Shown here: one piece after another, positions 29,232 to 37,824 of the stretch
Layout of the letters: every line of letters begins with the position of its first letter
How positions within the stretch are numbered: position 1 is the first letter of the stretch
Assembly: GCA_020832565.1 (NCBI GenBank)
Contig: JAFIEI010000002.1
Location: forward strand, 186,001-250,000
Length of the DNA: 64,000 nt
Direction of reading: 5' to 3'
From: Salinarimonas sp.
GTDB taxonomy: Bacteria; Pseudomonadota; Alphaproteobacteria; Rhizobiales; Beijerinckiaceae
Notes under the pieces: generated by a model
The model's input: the letters and a program-made list of their open reading frames with translations, nothing else
Database searches by the model: none
What the model was told of the DNA's origin: nothing
Program-made: the position numbers and the translations under genes

Positions 29232-29504
29232 TCAGCCCCCCTGCAGAAGCGCGTCGAGCCGGCCCTGCCGCTCGAGACCCGCCATCTCGTCGAAACCGCC
29301 GACATGGGTGTCGCCGATGAAGATCTGCGGCACGGACGTGCGGCCCGCCGCGCGCTCCAGCATGGCATCGCGCGCGCCGGGCACCGCCTCGATGTCGATT
29401 TCCTCGAAAGCGACTTCCTTCTTGGAAAGGATTGCCTTGGCGGCGGCGCAATACGAGCACCAGCTGCGGGAATAGATGGTGACCTTGGCCGGGCTCTCAC
29501 TCAT
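29232..29504 (-). CDS. grxC: Glutaredoxin 3
   Basis: A 90-residue dithiol glutaredoxin reducing disulfides with glutathione in the cytoplasm. The active site is Cys16-Ser-Tyr-Cys19 rather than the usual CPYC, followed by the GSH-binding TSVPQIFIGDTHVGGFDE. Both cysteines are present, so dithiol chemistry is likely. CSYC variants occur in the family and may coordinate an iron-sulfur cluster more readily; that is an inference. The gene lies between comF and the nitrilase gene on one strand. Confidence 0.95.
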   Translation of the reverse strand: MSESPAKVTIYSRSWCSYCAAAKAILSKKEVAFEEIDIEAVPGARDAMLERAAGRTSVPQIFIGDTHVGGFDEMAGLERQGRLDALLQGG

Positions 29505-29555
29505 GAATCACGCGTCTCCGATACGAAATGTCTTTCAACAATATAGGTGATTTCA

Positions 29556-30446
29556 TCATTCCGTCACGACGCGCGCGAACGAAAGCACGTCGACCGTTTT
29601 CGCACCACCGCGCATCAGGGCCCGCGCCACCGCATTCGCGGTCGATCCCGTGGTGATGACGTCATCTATGACCAGCACCCGCTTCTGCGCGAGCCGCAGC
29701 CGCGCGCCCTCGGCCATGCGGAATGCGCCGGAGAGATTGTCGCGGCGCTGGCTGCGCGTCAGGCCGACCTGGCTGCGGGTGATCTTCACGCGGCGCAGCA
29801 TCTGCATGTCGCAGGCGATACCGGAATGATGCGACACGACCTGCGCCAGCGCCGCAGCCTGGTTGAAGCGCCGCCGCCACAGCCGCCAGCGATGCAGGGG
29901 GACCGGCACGATCAGATCGGCCTCGGCCAGAAGCTCGCTCCCGGCGCGCACCATCATCCGCCCGAGCGCCTCGGCGAGTTCGGTGCGGTCGTTGTATTTC
30001 AGCTTGTGGACGAGCGCGCGCGCCGCCCCGTCATAGGCTGCCACCGCGCGGGCGCGCTGGAAGACCGGCGGCTCGGCGATGGCTGCAGGCGAATGCAGCG
30101 TGCCGCCGATATCGAGGGCGAAGGGCGTGCCGAGGCGCTCGCAGAAGGGGCGCTCGATGAAGCGAATCGTGCTCCAGCATTCAGGACAAAGCGCCTGCGG
30201 GCGATCAACCGCTGCGCCGCAGGCGATGCAGGAGGGCGGATAGATCAGCGACAATCCCGCACGCAGGAGACGCGCTGCATCCGGCCGGGGGAGGTTCAAG
30301 CCTGCCCTCGCCAGGGGAAGGCGGGGCAGCTTGAAGGAGCGTGGCCATGCAGCCAGACGCGACCGTAAAGGCGCGGGAAGCGGCCTGTTCGGCTCCGGTA
30401 CCTCGCCCACGGGATGATGCTCCGCCTGCTTGTGCGACCCCGACAT
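29556..30446 (-). CDS. comF: ComF-family phosphoribosyltransferase-like protein
   Basis: A 296-residue protein with an N-terminal zinc finger (CIACGAAVDRPQALCPEC), the amphipathic region AYDGAARALVHKLKY, and a PRTase fold with the PRPP loop VLVIDDVITTGSTANAV. ComF helps incoming transformed DNA reach recombination in competent bacteria; its enzymatic substrate is unsettled. I start at the ATG at 30446, because the stretch up to the upstream ATG at 30554 runs through a 16-base tandem repeat that is not a multiple of three and shows no conservation. The start sits at the edge of that repeat. Confidence 0.9.
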   Translation of the reverse strand: MSGSHKQAEHHPVGEVPEPNRPLPAPLRSRLAAWPRSFKLPRLPLARAGLNLPRPDAARLLRAGLSLIYPPSCIACGAAVDRPQALCPECWSTIRFIERPFCERLGTPFALDIGGTLHSPAAIAEPPVFQRARAVAAYDGAARALVHKLKYNDRTELAEALGRMMVRAGSELLAEADLIVPVPLHRWRLWRRRFNQAAALAQVVSHHSGIACDMQMLRRVKITRSQVGLTRSQRRDNLSGAFRMAEGARLRLAQKRVLVIDDVITTGSTANAVARALMRGGAKTVDVLSFARVVTE

Positions 30447-30447
30447 C

Positions 30448-30495
30448 GTTTCCCTTGTTCGCAGTTTCCCCTGCTCGCAGTTTCCCTCGCTCGCA
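30448..30495. repeat. Three 16-bp tandem repeats at the comF start
   Basis: GTTTCCCTTGTTCGCA (30448-30463), GTTTCCCCTGCTCGCA (30464-30479) and GTTTCCCTCGCTCGCA (30480-30495) lie in exact 16-base phase. They end one base before the comF start codon. Read along the comF message each unit carries AGGGAAAC or GGGGAAAC, a Shine-Dalgarno-like purine run. Confidence 0.9.
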
Positions 30496-30597
30496 TGCCA
30501 TGTGCGTCCATCACCATGGCCGATCTTGCATTGCGCGACCCCGGGAGCAATCAAAATATGTTTTCATTGTATTGAATCTACTATAAATTGTATTTGT

Positions 30598-30657
30598 TGC
30601 ACGAAATGCGTTCGGCGCCGCACAATCGCATTTCGTGCAGACCAGTCGCGTTTCGTG
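30598..30657. promoter_or_regulatory. Operator-like inverted repeat plus third half-site upstream of cox
   Basis: TGCACGAAATGCG (30598-30610) and CGCATTTCGTGCA (30627-30639) are perfect 13-base inverted arms around a 16-base spacer. A third copy, CGCGTTTCGTG (30647-30657), repeats the right arm exactly 20 bases further on, about two helical turns. This is the layout of a regulator binding site for a dimer plus an additional subunit. It lies 182-241 bases before coxM. Confidence 0.7.
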
Positions 30658-30838
30658 AAAATTCGTTCTGCGCTCATGCCTGAGCTGCGGCGTCAAAGCG
30701 CGCAGGAGCGCACATTCCAGCCAAGAACGGTTCCATCGAAGCAACAACGTTGCGAGCAGCGAACCGCACGGCAAGCAGCCGGCAACGGGAGTGAAGGCGC
30801 CGTATGGGCGCCGCCAACCAAGGGAGGAGTTTGATCGC

Positions 30839-31690
30839 ATGATACCCCCAGCCTTCGAATATCACCGGCCTACGGATATTGCCGGGGCACTCGGTGTGAT
30901 CGCCGAGCATGGCGACGAGGCGCGCGTCATTGCGGGCGGGCACAGCCTGATCCCGATGATGAAACTGCGCATGGTCGAGATCGCCCATCTGATCGATCTC
31001 CAGGATGTCGCCGATCTCAAGGGCATCAGCGTCGGCGAGACGATCCGCATCGGCGCGATGGTGACCCAGCACGGTCTCATCAACGACGCCGCGCTCTCTG
31101 CCGCCGCGCCGATCCTGCGCGAAGCCGCGCTCCAGATCGCCGATCCGCAGGTGCGCTATTGCGGCACGGTCGGCGGCAATGTCGCCAATGGCGATCCCGG
31201 CAACGACATGCCCGGCCTGATGCAATGCCTCGACGCGACCTTCACCCTGGTGGGCCCCGATGGCAGCCGCGACGTTCCCGCCCGTGAATTCTACGAGGCG
31301 GCCTATACCACCGCCCGCGAGGATGACGAGATCCTCACCGCGATCAGCTTTGCCAAGCCCGCCGGCGGCTACGCCTACGAGAAACAGAAGCGCAAGATTG
31401 GCGATTACGCCACGGCCGCAGCGGCGGTGCTGATCGAAAAGCAAGGCGGCAAGATCACCGCAGCCTCCATAGCCATGACCAATCTCTCCGACATCCCCGT
31501 CTTCAGCGAAGCCGCCGGCGATGCGCTGAAGGGCACGGACGGCACCGGCGCGGCGCTGGATAAAGCGGTGGCGGCGATGCTCGCCGATATCGATCCCACC
31601 GAGGACAATCGCGGCCCGGTGGAATTCAAGAAACACGTCGCCGGCGTGATCCTGCGCCGCGCCATCGCGCGCGCTGTTGATCGAGCCTGA
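30839..31690 (+). CDS. coxM: CO dehydrogenase medium (FAD) subunit
   Basis: The 283-residue flavoprotein of the Mo-Cu carbon monoxide dehydrogenase heterohexamer, passing electrons from the CoxS iron-sulfur clusters to quinones. FAD contacts are visible as AGGHS (32-36) and TVGGN (110-114), both characteristic of the CoxM/xanthine dehydrogenase FAD family. The ATG at 30839 has AAGGGAGGAG about nine bases before it. It is first in coxM-S-L-D-E-F-G, and the M-S-L order is that of form I enzymes. Confidence 0.95.
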   Translation: MIPPAFEYHRPTDIAGALGVIAEHGDEARVIAGGHSLIPMMKLRMVEIAHLIDLQDVADLKGISVGETIRIGAMVTQHGLINDAALSAAAPILREAALQIADPQVRYCGTVGGNVANGDPGNDMPGLMQCLDATFTLVGPDGSRDVPAREFYEAAYTTAREDDEILTAISFAKPAGGYAYEKQKRKIGDYATAAAAVLIEKQGGKITAASIAMTNLSDIPVFSEAAGDALKGTDGTGAALDKAVAAMLADIDPTEDNRGPVEFKKHVAGVILRRAIARAVDRA

Positions 31691-31704
31691 GCGGGGAGGA
31701 AGAC

Positions 31705-32229
31705 ATGGCTGATAAAATGCATCTCAAGCTCACCATCAATGGCGAGCACTTGGAAACACTGTGCGAGCCGCGTGAATTGCTGATTCATGTGTTGCGCGAG
31801 CGTTTCAACATCACCGGCCCGCATATCGGCTGCGAGACCTCGCATTGCGGGGCCTGCACGGTCGATCTCGACGGCAAGTCCGTCAAGGCCTGCACCCTCT
31901 TCGCCGCACAGGCGCAGGGCGCCACGATCACCACGGTCGAGGGGCTCGCGAGTCCCGAGGGCATGCATGTGCTCCAGGAGATGTTCCGCGAGCATCACGG
32001 GCTGCAATGCGGCTATTGCACGCCCGGCATGATCACCCGCGCCTGGCGGCTGCTGCAGGAGAATCCGGACCCCACCGAGGAGGAAGTCCGCTTCGGCATG
32101 GCCGGCAATCTCTGCCGCTGCACCGGCTACCAGAACATCGTCAAGGCGATCCTCGCCGCCGCTGCCATCATGAACGGGCGCGACGCGACAGCCGATGACG
32201 CGGTCAAGACCCCCGAGGAGGTCGCATAA
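31705..32229 (+). CDS. coxS: CO dehydrogenase small (2x 2Fe-2S) subunit
   Basis: A 174-residue electron-transfer subunit. The plant-type N-terminal cluster is ligated by Cys43, 48, 51 and 63 (CETSHCGAC...C). The helical-domain cluster is ligated by Cys102, 105, 137 and 139 (CGYC...CRC). All eight ligands are present. The stop codon overlaps the coxL start by one base. The C-terminus extends about 20 residues beyond the usual end with acidic, low-complexity sequence. Confidence 0.97.
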   Translation: MADKMHLKLTINGEHLETLCEPRELLIHVLRERFNITGPHIGCETSHCGACTVDLDGKSVKACTLFAAQAQGATITTVEGLASPEGMHVLQEMFREHHGLQCGYCTPGMITRAWRLLQENPDPTEEEVRFGMAGNLCRCTGYQNIVKAILAAAAIMNGRDATADDAVKTPEEVA

Positions 32230-34649
32230 TGAACGACATGACCCCCAATCGCGAAGAACGCGTCGCCAATCTCAAGGGCCTCGGCTGCAAGCGCAAGCGC
32301 GTCGAGGATGCCCGCTTCACCCAGGGCAAGGGCAATTACGTCGACGATATCAAGCTGCCGGGCATGCTGTTCGGCGATTTCGTGCGCTCGCCCTATGCCC
32401 ATGCCCGCATCAAGTCGATCAATGCGGAAGCCGCCCTCGCCCTGCCGGGCGTGATCGCGGTGCTCACCGCCAAGGATCTCGAACCACTCGGCCTGCACTG
32501 GATGCCGACGCTTGCCGGCGACAAGCAAATGGTGCTCGCCGACGGGAAGGTGCTGTTCCAGGGCCAGGAGGTCGCCTTCGTGGTGGCGAGCGACCGTTAT
32601 GTAGCGGCCGATGCGATCGAGCTGGTCGAGGTGGAATACGACGACCTGCCCGTCATCACCGATCCGTTCAAGGCGCTCGAAGACGGCGCCACGGTTTTGC
32701 GCGAGGATATCGCCGATAAAAAGGAAGGCGCCCACGGGCCGCGCCGGCATCACAACCACATCTTCCTCTGGGAAGAGGGCAACAAGGCCGCCACCGAGGC
32801 GGTGATCTCCTCAGCCGATGTCGTGGCCGAGGAGATGGTCTATTACCACCGCACCCATCCCTGCCCGCTCGAGACCTGCGGCTGCGTCGCCTCGATGGAC
32901 AAGATCAACGGCAAGCTCACGCTCTACGGCACCTTCCAGGCGCCGCATGTGGTGCGCACGGTGGCCTCGCTGCTCTCAGGTATCGATGAGCACAATATCC
33001 GCGTCGTCTCCCCCGATATCGGCGGCGGCTTCGGCAACAAGGTCGGCGTCTATCCCGGCTATGTCTGCTCCATCGTCGCCTCCATCGTCACCGGCAAGCC
33101 GGTGAAGTGGATCGAGGACCGCATGGACAACCTGATGGCCACGGCCTTTGCCCGCGATTACTGGATGCAGGGCAAGATCGCGGCCACGAAGGAAGGCAAG
33201 ATCACGGGGCTGTGGTGCCATGTCACCGCCGATCACGGGGCGTTTGATGCCTGCGCCGATCCGACGAAATACCCCGCCGGCTTCTTCCATATCTGCACGG
33301 GGTCCTACGACATCCCCGTCGCCTATGTCGGCGTGGACGGGGTCTATACCAACAAGGCGCCCGGCGGCGTGGCCTATCGTTGCTCCTTCCGCGTGACGGA
33401 AGCGGCCTATTTCATCGAGCGCATGATCGAGATCCTCGCCCAGAAGCTCGACATGGATGCAGCCGAGCTGCGCCGGATCAATTTCATCAGGAAGGAGCAG
33501 TTCCCCTATCACTCGGCGCTCGGCTGGGAATACGATTCCGGCGATTATCACACGGCCTGGGACAAGGCGCTCGAAGCCGTCGATTACAAGGGCCTGCGCA
33601 AGGAGCAGGCCGAGCGGCTCGAAGCCTTCAAGCGTGGCGAGACCCGCAAGCTGATGGGGATCGGCCTGACCTTCTTCACCGAGATCGTCGGCGCCGGCCC
33701 GGTCAAGAATTGCGACATTCTCGGCATGGGCATGTTCGACAGCTGCGAGATCCGCATCCACCCCACCGGATCGGCGATCGCACGGTTGGGCACGATCAGC
33801 CAGGGCCAGGGCCACGCCACGACCTTCGCGCAGATCCTCGCCTCGGAGATCGGCATCTCCGCCGACAAGATCACCGTCGAGGAGGGCGATACCGATACCG
33901 CACCTTACGGGCTCGGCACCTACGGATCACGCTCCACACCGGTTGCGGGTGCGGCGACGGCGCTGGCTGGCCGCAAGATCCGGGCGAAGGCGCAGATGAT
34001 CGCGGCCTATCTGCTCGAAGTGCATGACAATGATCTCGAATGGGATGTCGATCGCTTCGTGGTCAAGGGCGCGCCCGAGCGCTTCAAGACCATGGCCGAG
34101 ATCGCCTATGCCTCCTACAATCAGGCGATTCCGGGCCTCGAACCCGGGCTCGAGGCGGTGAGCTATTATGATCCGCCGAACATGACCTATCCGTTCGGGG
34201 CCTATATCTGCGTCATGGATATCGACGTGGATACGGGCGTGGCCGATATCCGCCAGTTCTACGCGCTGGATGATTGCGGCACGCGCATCAACCCGATGGT
34301 GATCGAAGGACAGGTGCATGGCGGCCTCACCGAGGCGCTCGCCATCGCCATGGGCCAGGAGATCGCCTATGACGAGATGGGCAACGTCAAGACCGGCACC
34401 CTGATGGACTTCTTCCTGCCAACGGCCTGGGAGACACCCAACTACGTCACCGATCACACGGAGACACCCTCTCCGCATCACCCGATCGGCGCCAAGGGTG
34501 TGGGCGAGAGCCCCAATGTCGGCGGCGTGCCGGCCTTCTCCAATGCGGTGCATGATGCGTTCCGGGCCTTCGGCCTGAAACAGTCGCACATGCCGCACGA
34601 TCACTGGCGCATCTGGAAGACGGCGAACAAGCTCGGCCTGCACGGCTGA
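32229..34649 (+). CDS. coxL: CO dehydrogenase large (Mo-Cu) catalytic subunit, form I
   Basis: The 806-residue subunit that oxidises CO to CO2 at a Mo-S-Cu site. The form I signature AYRCSFR lies at residues 382-388, with the copper-binding Cys at 385. Form II paralogues have AYRGAGR instead, so this should be a true CO dehydrogenase. Molybdopterin cytosine dinucleotide contacts are seen in GGGFGNKVG and near the C-terminus in HHPIGAKGVGESP, where the active-site Glu follows. The subunit is full length and needs CoxD-F for insertion of sulfur and copper. Confidence 0.98.
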   Translation: MNDMTPNREERVANLKGLGCKRKRVEDARFTQGKGNYVDDIKLPGMLFGDFVRSPYAHARIKSINAEAALALPGVIAVLTAKDLEPLGLHWMPTLAGDKQMVLADGKVLFQGQEVAFVVASDRYVAADAIELVEVEYDDLPVITDPFKALEDGATVLREDIADKKEGAHGPRRHHNHIFLWEEGNKAATEAVISSADVVAEEMVYYHRTHPCPLETCGCVASMDKINGKLTLYGTFQAPHVVRTVASLLSGIDEHNIRVVSPDIGGGFGNKVGVYPGYVCSIVASIVTGKPVKWIEDRMDNLMATAFARDYWMQGKIAATKEGKITGLWCHVTADHGAFDACADPTKYPAGFFHICTGSYDIPVAYVGVDGVYTNKAPGGVAYRCSFRVTEAAYFIERMIEILAQKLDMDAAELRRINFIRKEQFPYHSALGWEYDSGDYHTAWDKALEAVDYKGLRKEQAERLEAFKRGETRKLMGIGLTFFTEIVGAGPVKNCDILGMGMFDSCEIRIHPTGSAIARLGTISQGQGHATTFAQILASEIGISADKITVEEGDTDTAPYGLGTYGSRSTPVAGAATALAGRKIRAKAQMIAAYLLEVHDNDLEWDVDRFVVKGAPERFKTMAEIAYASYNQAIPGLEPGLEAVSYYDPPNMTYPFGAYICVMDIDVDTGVADIRQFYALDDCGTRINPMVIEGQVHGGLTEALAIAMGQEIAYDEMGNVKTGTLMDFFLPTAWETPNYVTDHTETPSPHHPIGAKGVGESPNVGGVPAFSNAVHDAFRAFGLKQSHMPHDHWRIWKTANKLGLHG

Positions 34650-34748
34650 CGCGAGACCGCCTTCCACGCTCCCGAAGAACCGCTCCGCCGTCAGGGCGGG
34701 GCGGTCACGGGCGAGCAGTTTCATTATTCAAGGCCGGGAGGTTCAGCC

Positions 34749-35627
34749 ATGGCCCAATGGCGCGATCTGCAAGAAAGGCTGGCACAGGCGGGATATGTCG
34801 CATCCGACGATCTTGCCATGGCATTGCATCTGTCGATCACGCTCGGCCGCCCGCTCCTGCTCGAAGGCGCCGCCGGCGTTGGCAAGACACAGATCGCGCG
34901 CGTGCTCGCTGCCATCCGGGAAGCAAAGCTCATCCGCCTGCAATGCTATGAAGGGTTGGACGCGGGCCACGCCATCTATGAATGGAACTACCAGCGCCAG
35001 CTGCTCGCCATCCGCGCAGCATCCGAGGCCGGCGAGGCCGGATCCGGCATGGAGGCGCGGGTTTTCTCGCAGGAATTCCTGCTGGAGCGCCCCCTGCTCG
35101 AAGCCATCCGCCAGGATGAGCCGCCGGTTCTGCTGATCGACGAGATCGACCGGGCGGATGAGGAATTCGAGGCCTATCTGCTCGAAATCCTATCCGATTT
35201 CCAGATCACCATCCCCGAGCTCGGCACCATCACCGCGACGGCCCGCCCGCTCGTCATCCTCACCTCGAACGGCACGCGCGATCTCTCCGATGCGCTGCGC
35301 CGGCGCTGCATCTACTCCTATGTGGATTATCCCGACCGCACCACCGAGCTCGCCATCCTCGCCGCGCATCGCCCCGATATCGAGACGGCTCTGATGGGCC
35401 AGATCGTCGCCTTCGTGCAATCCGTGCGCAAGGAGGATCTCGAGAAGAAGCCCGGCGTCGCGGAAATGCTCGATTTCGCCGCCGCGCTCGCGGGGCTCGG
35501 CGTCAACGACATCACCAGTGACCCGGCGGCCTTGCAGGCAAGCCTCGTCACCCTGCTCAAGACCCGCCGCGACCGTGATGCCATGCCGCTGGAAGTCGCG
35601 CAGAGGCTTGCAGGAGTGGCCGCGTGA
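34749..35627 (+). CDS. coxD: CoxD, MoxR-family AAA+ ATPase for CO dehydrogenase maturation
   Basis: A 292-residue AAA+ protein. Walker A is GAAGVGKTQ (40-48), Walker B is VLLIDEID (127-134), and sensor 1 lies in VILTSNGTRDLSDALRRRC. In the family CoxD acts as an ATP-dependent chaperone that partly unfolds apo-CoxL so that sulfur can be added to the Mo-Cu site. The start has a GGGAGG-type site just upstream. Its stop overlaps the coxE start (TGATG), a typical MoxR-VWA pair. Confidence 0.95.
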   Translation: MAQWRDLQERLAQAGYVASDDLAMALHLSITLGRPLLLEGAAGVGKTQIARVLAAIREAKLIRLQCYEGLDAGHAIYEWNYQRQLLAIRAASEAGEAGSGMEARVFSQEFLLERPLLEAIRQDEPPVLLIDEIDRADEEFEAYLLEILSDFQITIPELGTITATARPLVILTSNGTRDLSDALRRRCIYSYVDYPDRTTELAILAAHRPDIETALMGQIVAFVQSVRKEDLEKKPGVAEMLDFAAALAGLGVNDITSDPAALQASLVTLLKTRRDRDAMPLEVAQRLAGVAA

Positions 35628-36805
35628 TGGCGATCACCCGCTTCCCCGCACGGGCGCCCGGCCCGGCTGCGCGCATGGCCGGCTTCATCGCCCATCTGCG
35701 CGATGGCGGCCTGCGGCTCGGCCCCTCCGAGACCGCAGCGGCGCTGGAAGCGCTCACCCGCGTCGAGGCGCAGGATCCGCAGGAGGCGCGGCTTGCGCTC
35801 AAGGCGCTCTGCTGCGGGGATCGCGAGGAATTTGCCCGTTTCGACGATCTCTTCGATGCCTATTGGCAGAATAGCGGGCGCGAGCGCATTTCGGTGCACC
35901 CGGGCGAGAGCGCCGGCGCCCGCAACAGCCATCGCGCGCAGGAGGCCAGGGGTTTCGCCGGATCGGGTGCCGGGCGCCCGGAGGCGCCCGACGATGACAG
36001 CGATGCCGAGGCCGCGCATGAGGGCGAGGGGCGGCTGGTGGGCGCGCGCATGCGCAATCTCATGCAGGTCGATCTGCGTCAGCTCGTGACCCCGCAGGAT
36101 ATTGCCGCCGCCGAGCAGGTCGCGATACGCATCGCCCGCGCCATCCGCGATCGCCGCTCGCGGCGCAAGCGCGCCCATCAGCGCGGCGAGAGCCTCGATC
36201 TGCGCCGCATCGCGCGCGCCTCCATCGCCACCGGCGGTGAGCCGCTGCGGCTCTTTCGCCGCAAGCGTCCCGAACGTCCGGCCCGGATTACGGCGATTCT
36301 CGATGTATCGGGCTCGATGGCGCTCTATGCCCGCATCTTCCTCGCCTTCCTCAAGGGGCTGATGCAGGCCGATGGCGAGACCGACGCCTATCTCTTCCAC
36401 ACCCGCCTCGTGCGCATCACCGATGCCCTGCGCGACGGCGACGCGCTGCGCGCGCTGACGCGGCTGTCGCTGCTTGCACAGGGATTTGGCGGCGGCACGC
36501 GGATCGGCGGGAATCTCGCGCTCTTCAACCGCAACTACGCCAAGCGCCTTGTTTCGGGCCGCAGCGTCGTGATCATCTTCTCCGACGGCTACGACACCGA
36601 CCCGCCGGAGCTGATCGGCGAGGAGCTCGCGCGCCTGAAGCAGCGTGGCTGCCGCATCATCTGGCTCAACCCGCTCAAGGGCTGGAAGGATTACGAGCCG
36701 GTGGCGCGCGGCATGGCGGCGGCTTTGCCGCATCTTGATCTTTTCGCCCCCGCCAACACCCTGCAATCGCTGGCCGATCTCGAACCCGAATTGGTGAGGC
36801 TTTAG
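35627..36805 (+). CDS. coxE: CoxE, VWA-domain partner of CoxD
   Basis: A 392-residue protein with a C-terminal von Willebrand A domain. The MIDAS motif is DVSGSM with Asp226, in ITAILDVSGSMALYARIF. The N-terminal half (about 1-190) is helical and charged. VWA proteins of this type are co-chaperones of MoxR ATPases; CoxE works with CoxD in building the Cu-Mo centre. The ATG at 35627 overlaps the coxD stop by one base; a GTG at 35624 is also possible. Confidence 0.93.
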   Translation: MAITRFPARAPGPAARMAGFIAHLRDGGLRLGPSETAAALEALTRVEAQDPQEARLALKALCCGDREEFARFDDLFDAYWQNSGRERISVHPGESAGARNSHRAQEARGFAGSGAGRPEAPDDDSDAEAAHEGEGRLVGARMRNLMQVDLRQLVTPQDIAAAEQVAIRIARAIRDRRSRRKRAHQRGESLDLRRIARASIATGGEPLRLFRRKRPERPARITAILDVSGSMALYARIFLAFLKGLMQADGETDAYLFHTRLVRITDALRDGDALRALTRLSLLAQGFGGGTRIGGNLALFNRNYAKRLVSGRSVVIIFSDGYDTDPPELIGEELARLKQRGCRIIWLNPLKGWKDYEPVARGMAAALPHLDLFAPANTLQSLADLEPELVRL

Positions 36806-36809
36806 ACCC

Positions 36810-37631
36810 ATGACCGGCGACAGTGACATTCTCGAACGCGTCAACGCGCTCAAGGCCGCCGGCGAGGCCTTTGCCCTCGCCACCGTGGTGCGCACCGTCT
36901 CCGTCACCGCCGCCAAGGCCGGCGCAAAGGCTGTGATCGGCACTGACGGCGTGCTCTCGGCAGGCTGGATCGGCGGCGGCTGCGCCCGCGGCGCAGTCCT
37001 GCGTGCGGCCCGCGAGGCGCTCGCGGACGGCAAACCACGGCTGATCTCGGTTCAGCCCGAGGATGTGCTCCTTGCGCGCGGCGTCAGTGCCGGCGAGGAG
37101 CGCGATGGCGTGGCTTATGCGCGCAACATGTGCCCGAGCAAGGGCACGATGGACATCTTCATCGAACCGGTCCTGCCGCGCCCGGAACTCGTCATCTGCG
37201 GCGCGAGCCCCGTCGCCCTGGCGCTCGCCGACATCGCCCCGCGCTTCGGCTTCGCGGTGACGGCCTGCGCACCGGCGGCGGATCTCGAATCCATGCCCGT
37301 TCATGCCCGGCGCGTCGAGGGCTTCGCCATTGACGGGACCGGCAACGGCGCGCGCTACATCGTCGTCTCGACCCAGGGACGCGGCGACGAGGCGGCGCTA
37401 CGCGCCGCGCTCACCGCCCCGGCGCGCTATACCGCCTTCGTCGGCTCACGCGCCAAGGTCGCCGCCTTGCGCGAGCGGCTCGTCGCAGACGGGGTTGCAG
37501 ATGCGCGCTTCGACAGCCTGAGCGCCCCGGCGGGCCTCGATATCGGCGCGATCACGCCTGAGGAAATCGCCCTGTCCATCCTCGCCGAAATGATCACCCA
37601 CCGCCGCGCCGGCCAGCGGGCGGAGGCGTGA
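36810..37631 (+). CDS. coxF: CoxF, XdhC/CoxI-family maturation protein
   Basis: A 273-residue protein of the XdhC/CoxI family, which helps insert or sulfurate the molybdenum cofactor. The N-terminal XdhC_CoxI domain includes LATVVRTVSVTAAKAGAK and GWIGGGCARGAVLRAA. A C-terminal Rossmann domain follows with LVICGASPVALALADIAPRF and ALTAPARYTAFVGSRAK. It is separated from coxE by only four bases. The family role is known for molybdenum enzymes in general; the assignment to copper or sulfur steps is inferred from the cluster. Confidence 0.9.
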   Translation: MTGDSDILERVNALKAAGEAFALATVVRTVSVTAAKAGAKAVIGTDGVLSAGWIGGGCARGAVLRAAREALADGKPRLISVQPEDVLLARGVSAGEERDGVAYARNMCPSKGTMDIFIEPVLPRPELVICGASPVALALADIAPRFGFAVTACAPAADLESMPVHARRVEGFAIDGTGNGARYIVVSTQGRGDEAALRAALTAPARYTAFVGSRAKVAALRERLVADGVADARFDSLSAPAGLDIGAITPEEIALSILAEMITHRRAGQRAEA

Positions 37632-37674
37632 TGAAGCGCTCGCCTTGTCTCCCTCCCCTAAGGGGAGGGATTAA

Positions 37675-37782
37675 GGGTGGGGTGATCCCGCGTGCAAACG
37701 CATCAAGGTCCGCCGCGCTTAAGCACCCGCTCTCCCCACCCTCGTTCCCTCCCCGTCGGGGAGGGAGGCGCCTGCATGAAGC
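37675..37782. repeat. Dispersed intergenic repeat, copy B, inside the cox operon
   Basis: Begins GGGTGGGGTGATCCCGCGTG and ends with CTCCCCACCCTCGTTCCCTC and the hairpin CCCTCCCCG-t-CGGGGAGGG, matching copy A at 26726-26830 on the same strand. An extra hairpin CCCTCCCC-taa-GGGGAGGG lies just before it (37651-37669). It fills the gap between coxF and coxG and may weaken or split the transcript there. Confidence 0.85.
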
Positions 37783-37824
37783 GCGCGACCCATTCTCGCC
37801 CCCCAATCAACAAAGGAGGAAACC

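Larger units (their letters stand above)
30447..30838. other. Divergent regulatory region between comF and coxM
   Basis: 392 bases with no gene. It holds the comF tandem repeats (30448-30495), an AT-rich block at about 30555-30600, the inverted repeat at 30598-30639 with an extra half-site, and about 180 bases of leader before coxM. A strong ribosome site AAGGGAGGAG (30820-30829) precedes the coxM ATG. Confidence 0.75.

Noticed and set aside
30541-30600. A specific sigma70 promoter for coxM in the AT-rich patch
   Set aside because: TTGTAT and TATTTG-like elements exist, but no pair has good sequence and spacing on one clear strand, so I did not list it as a feature.
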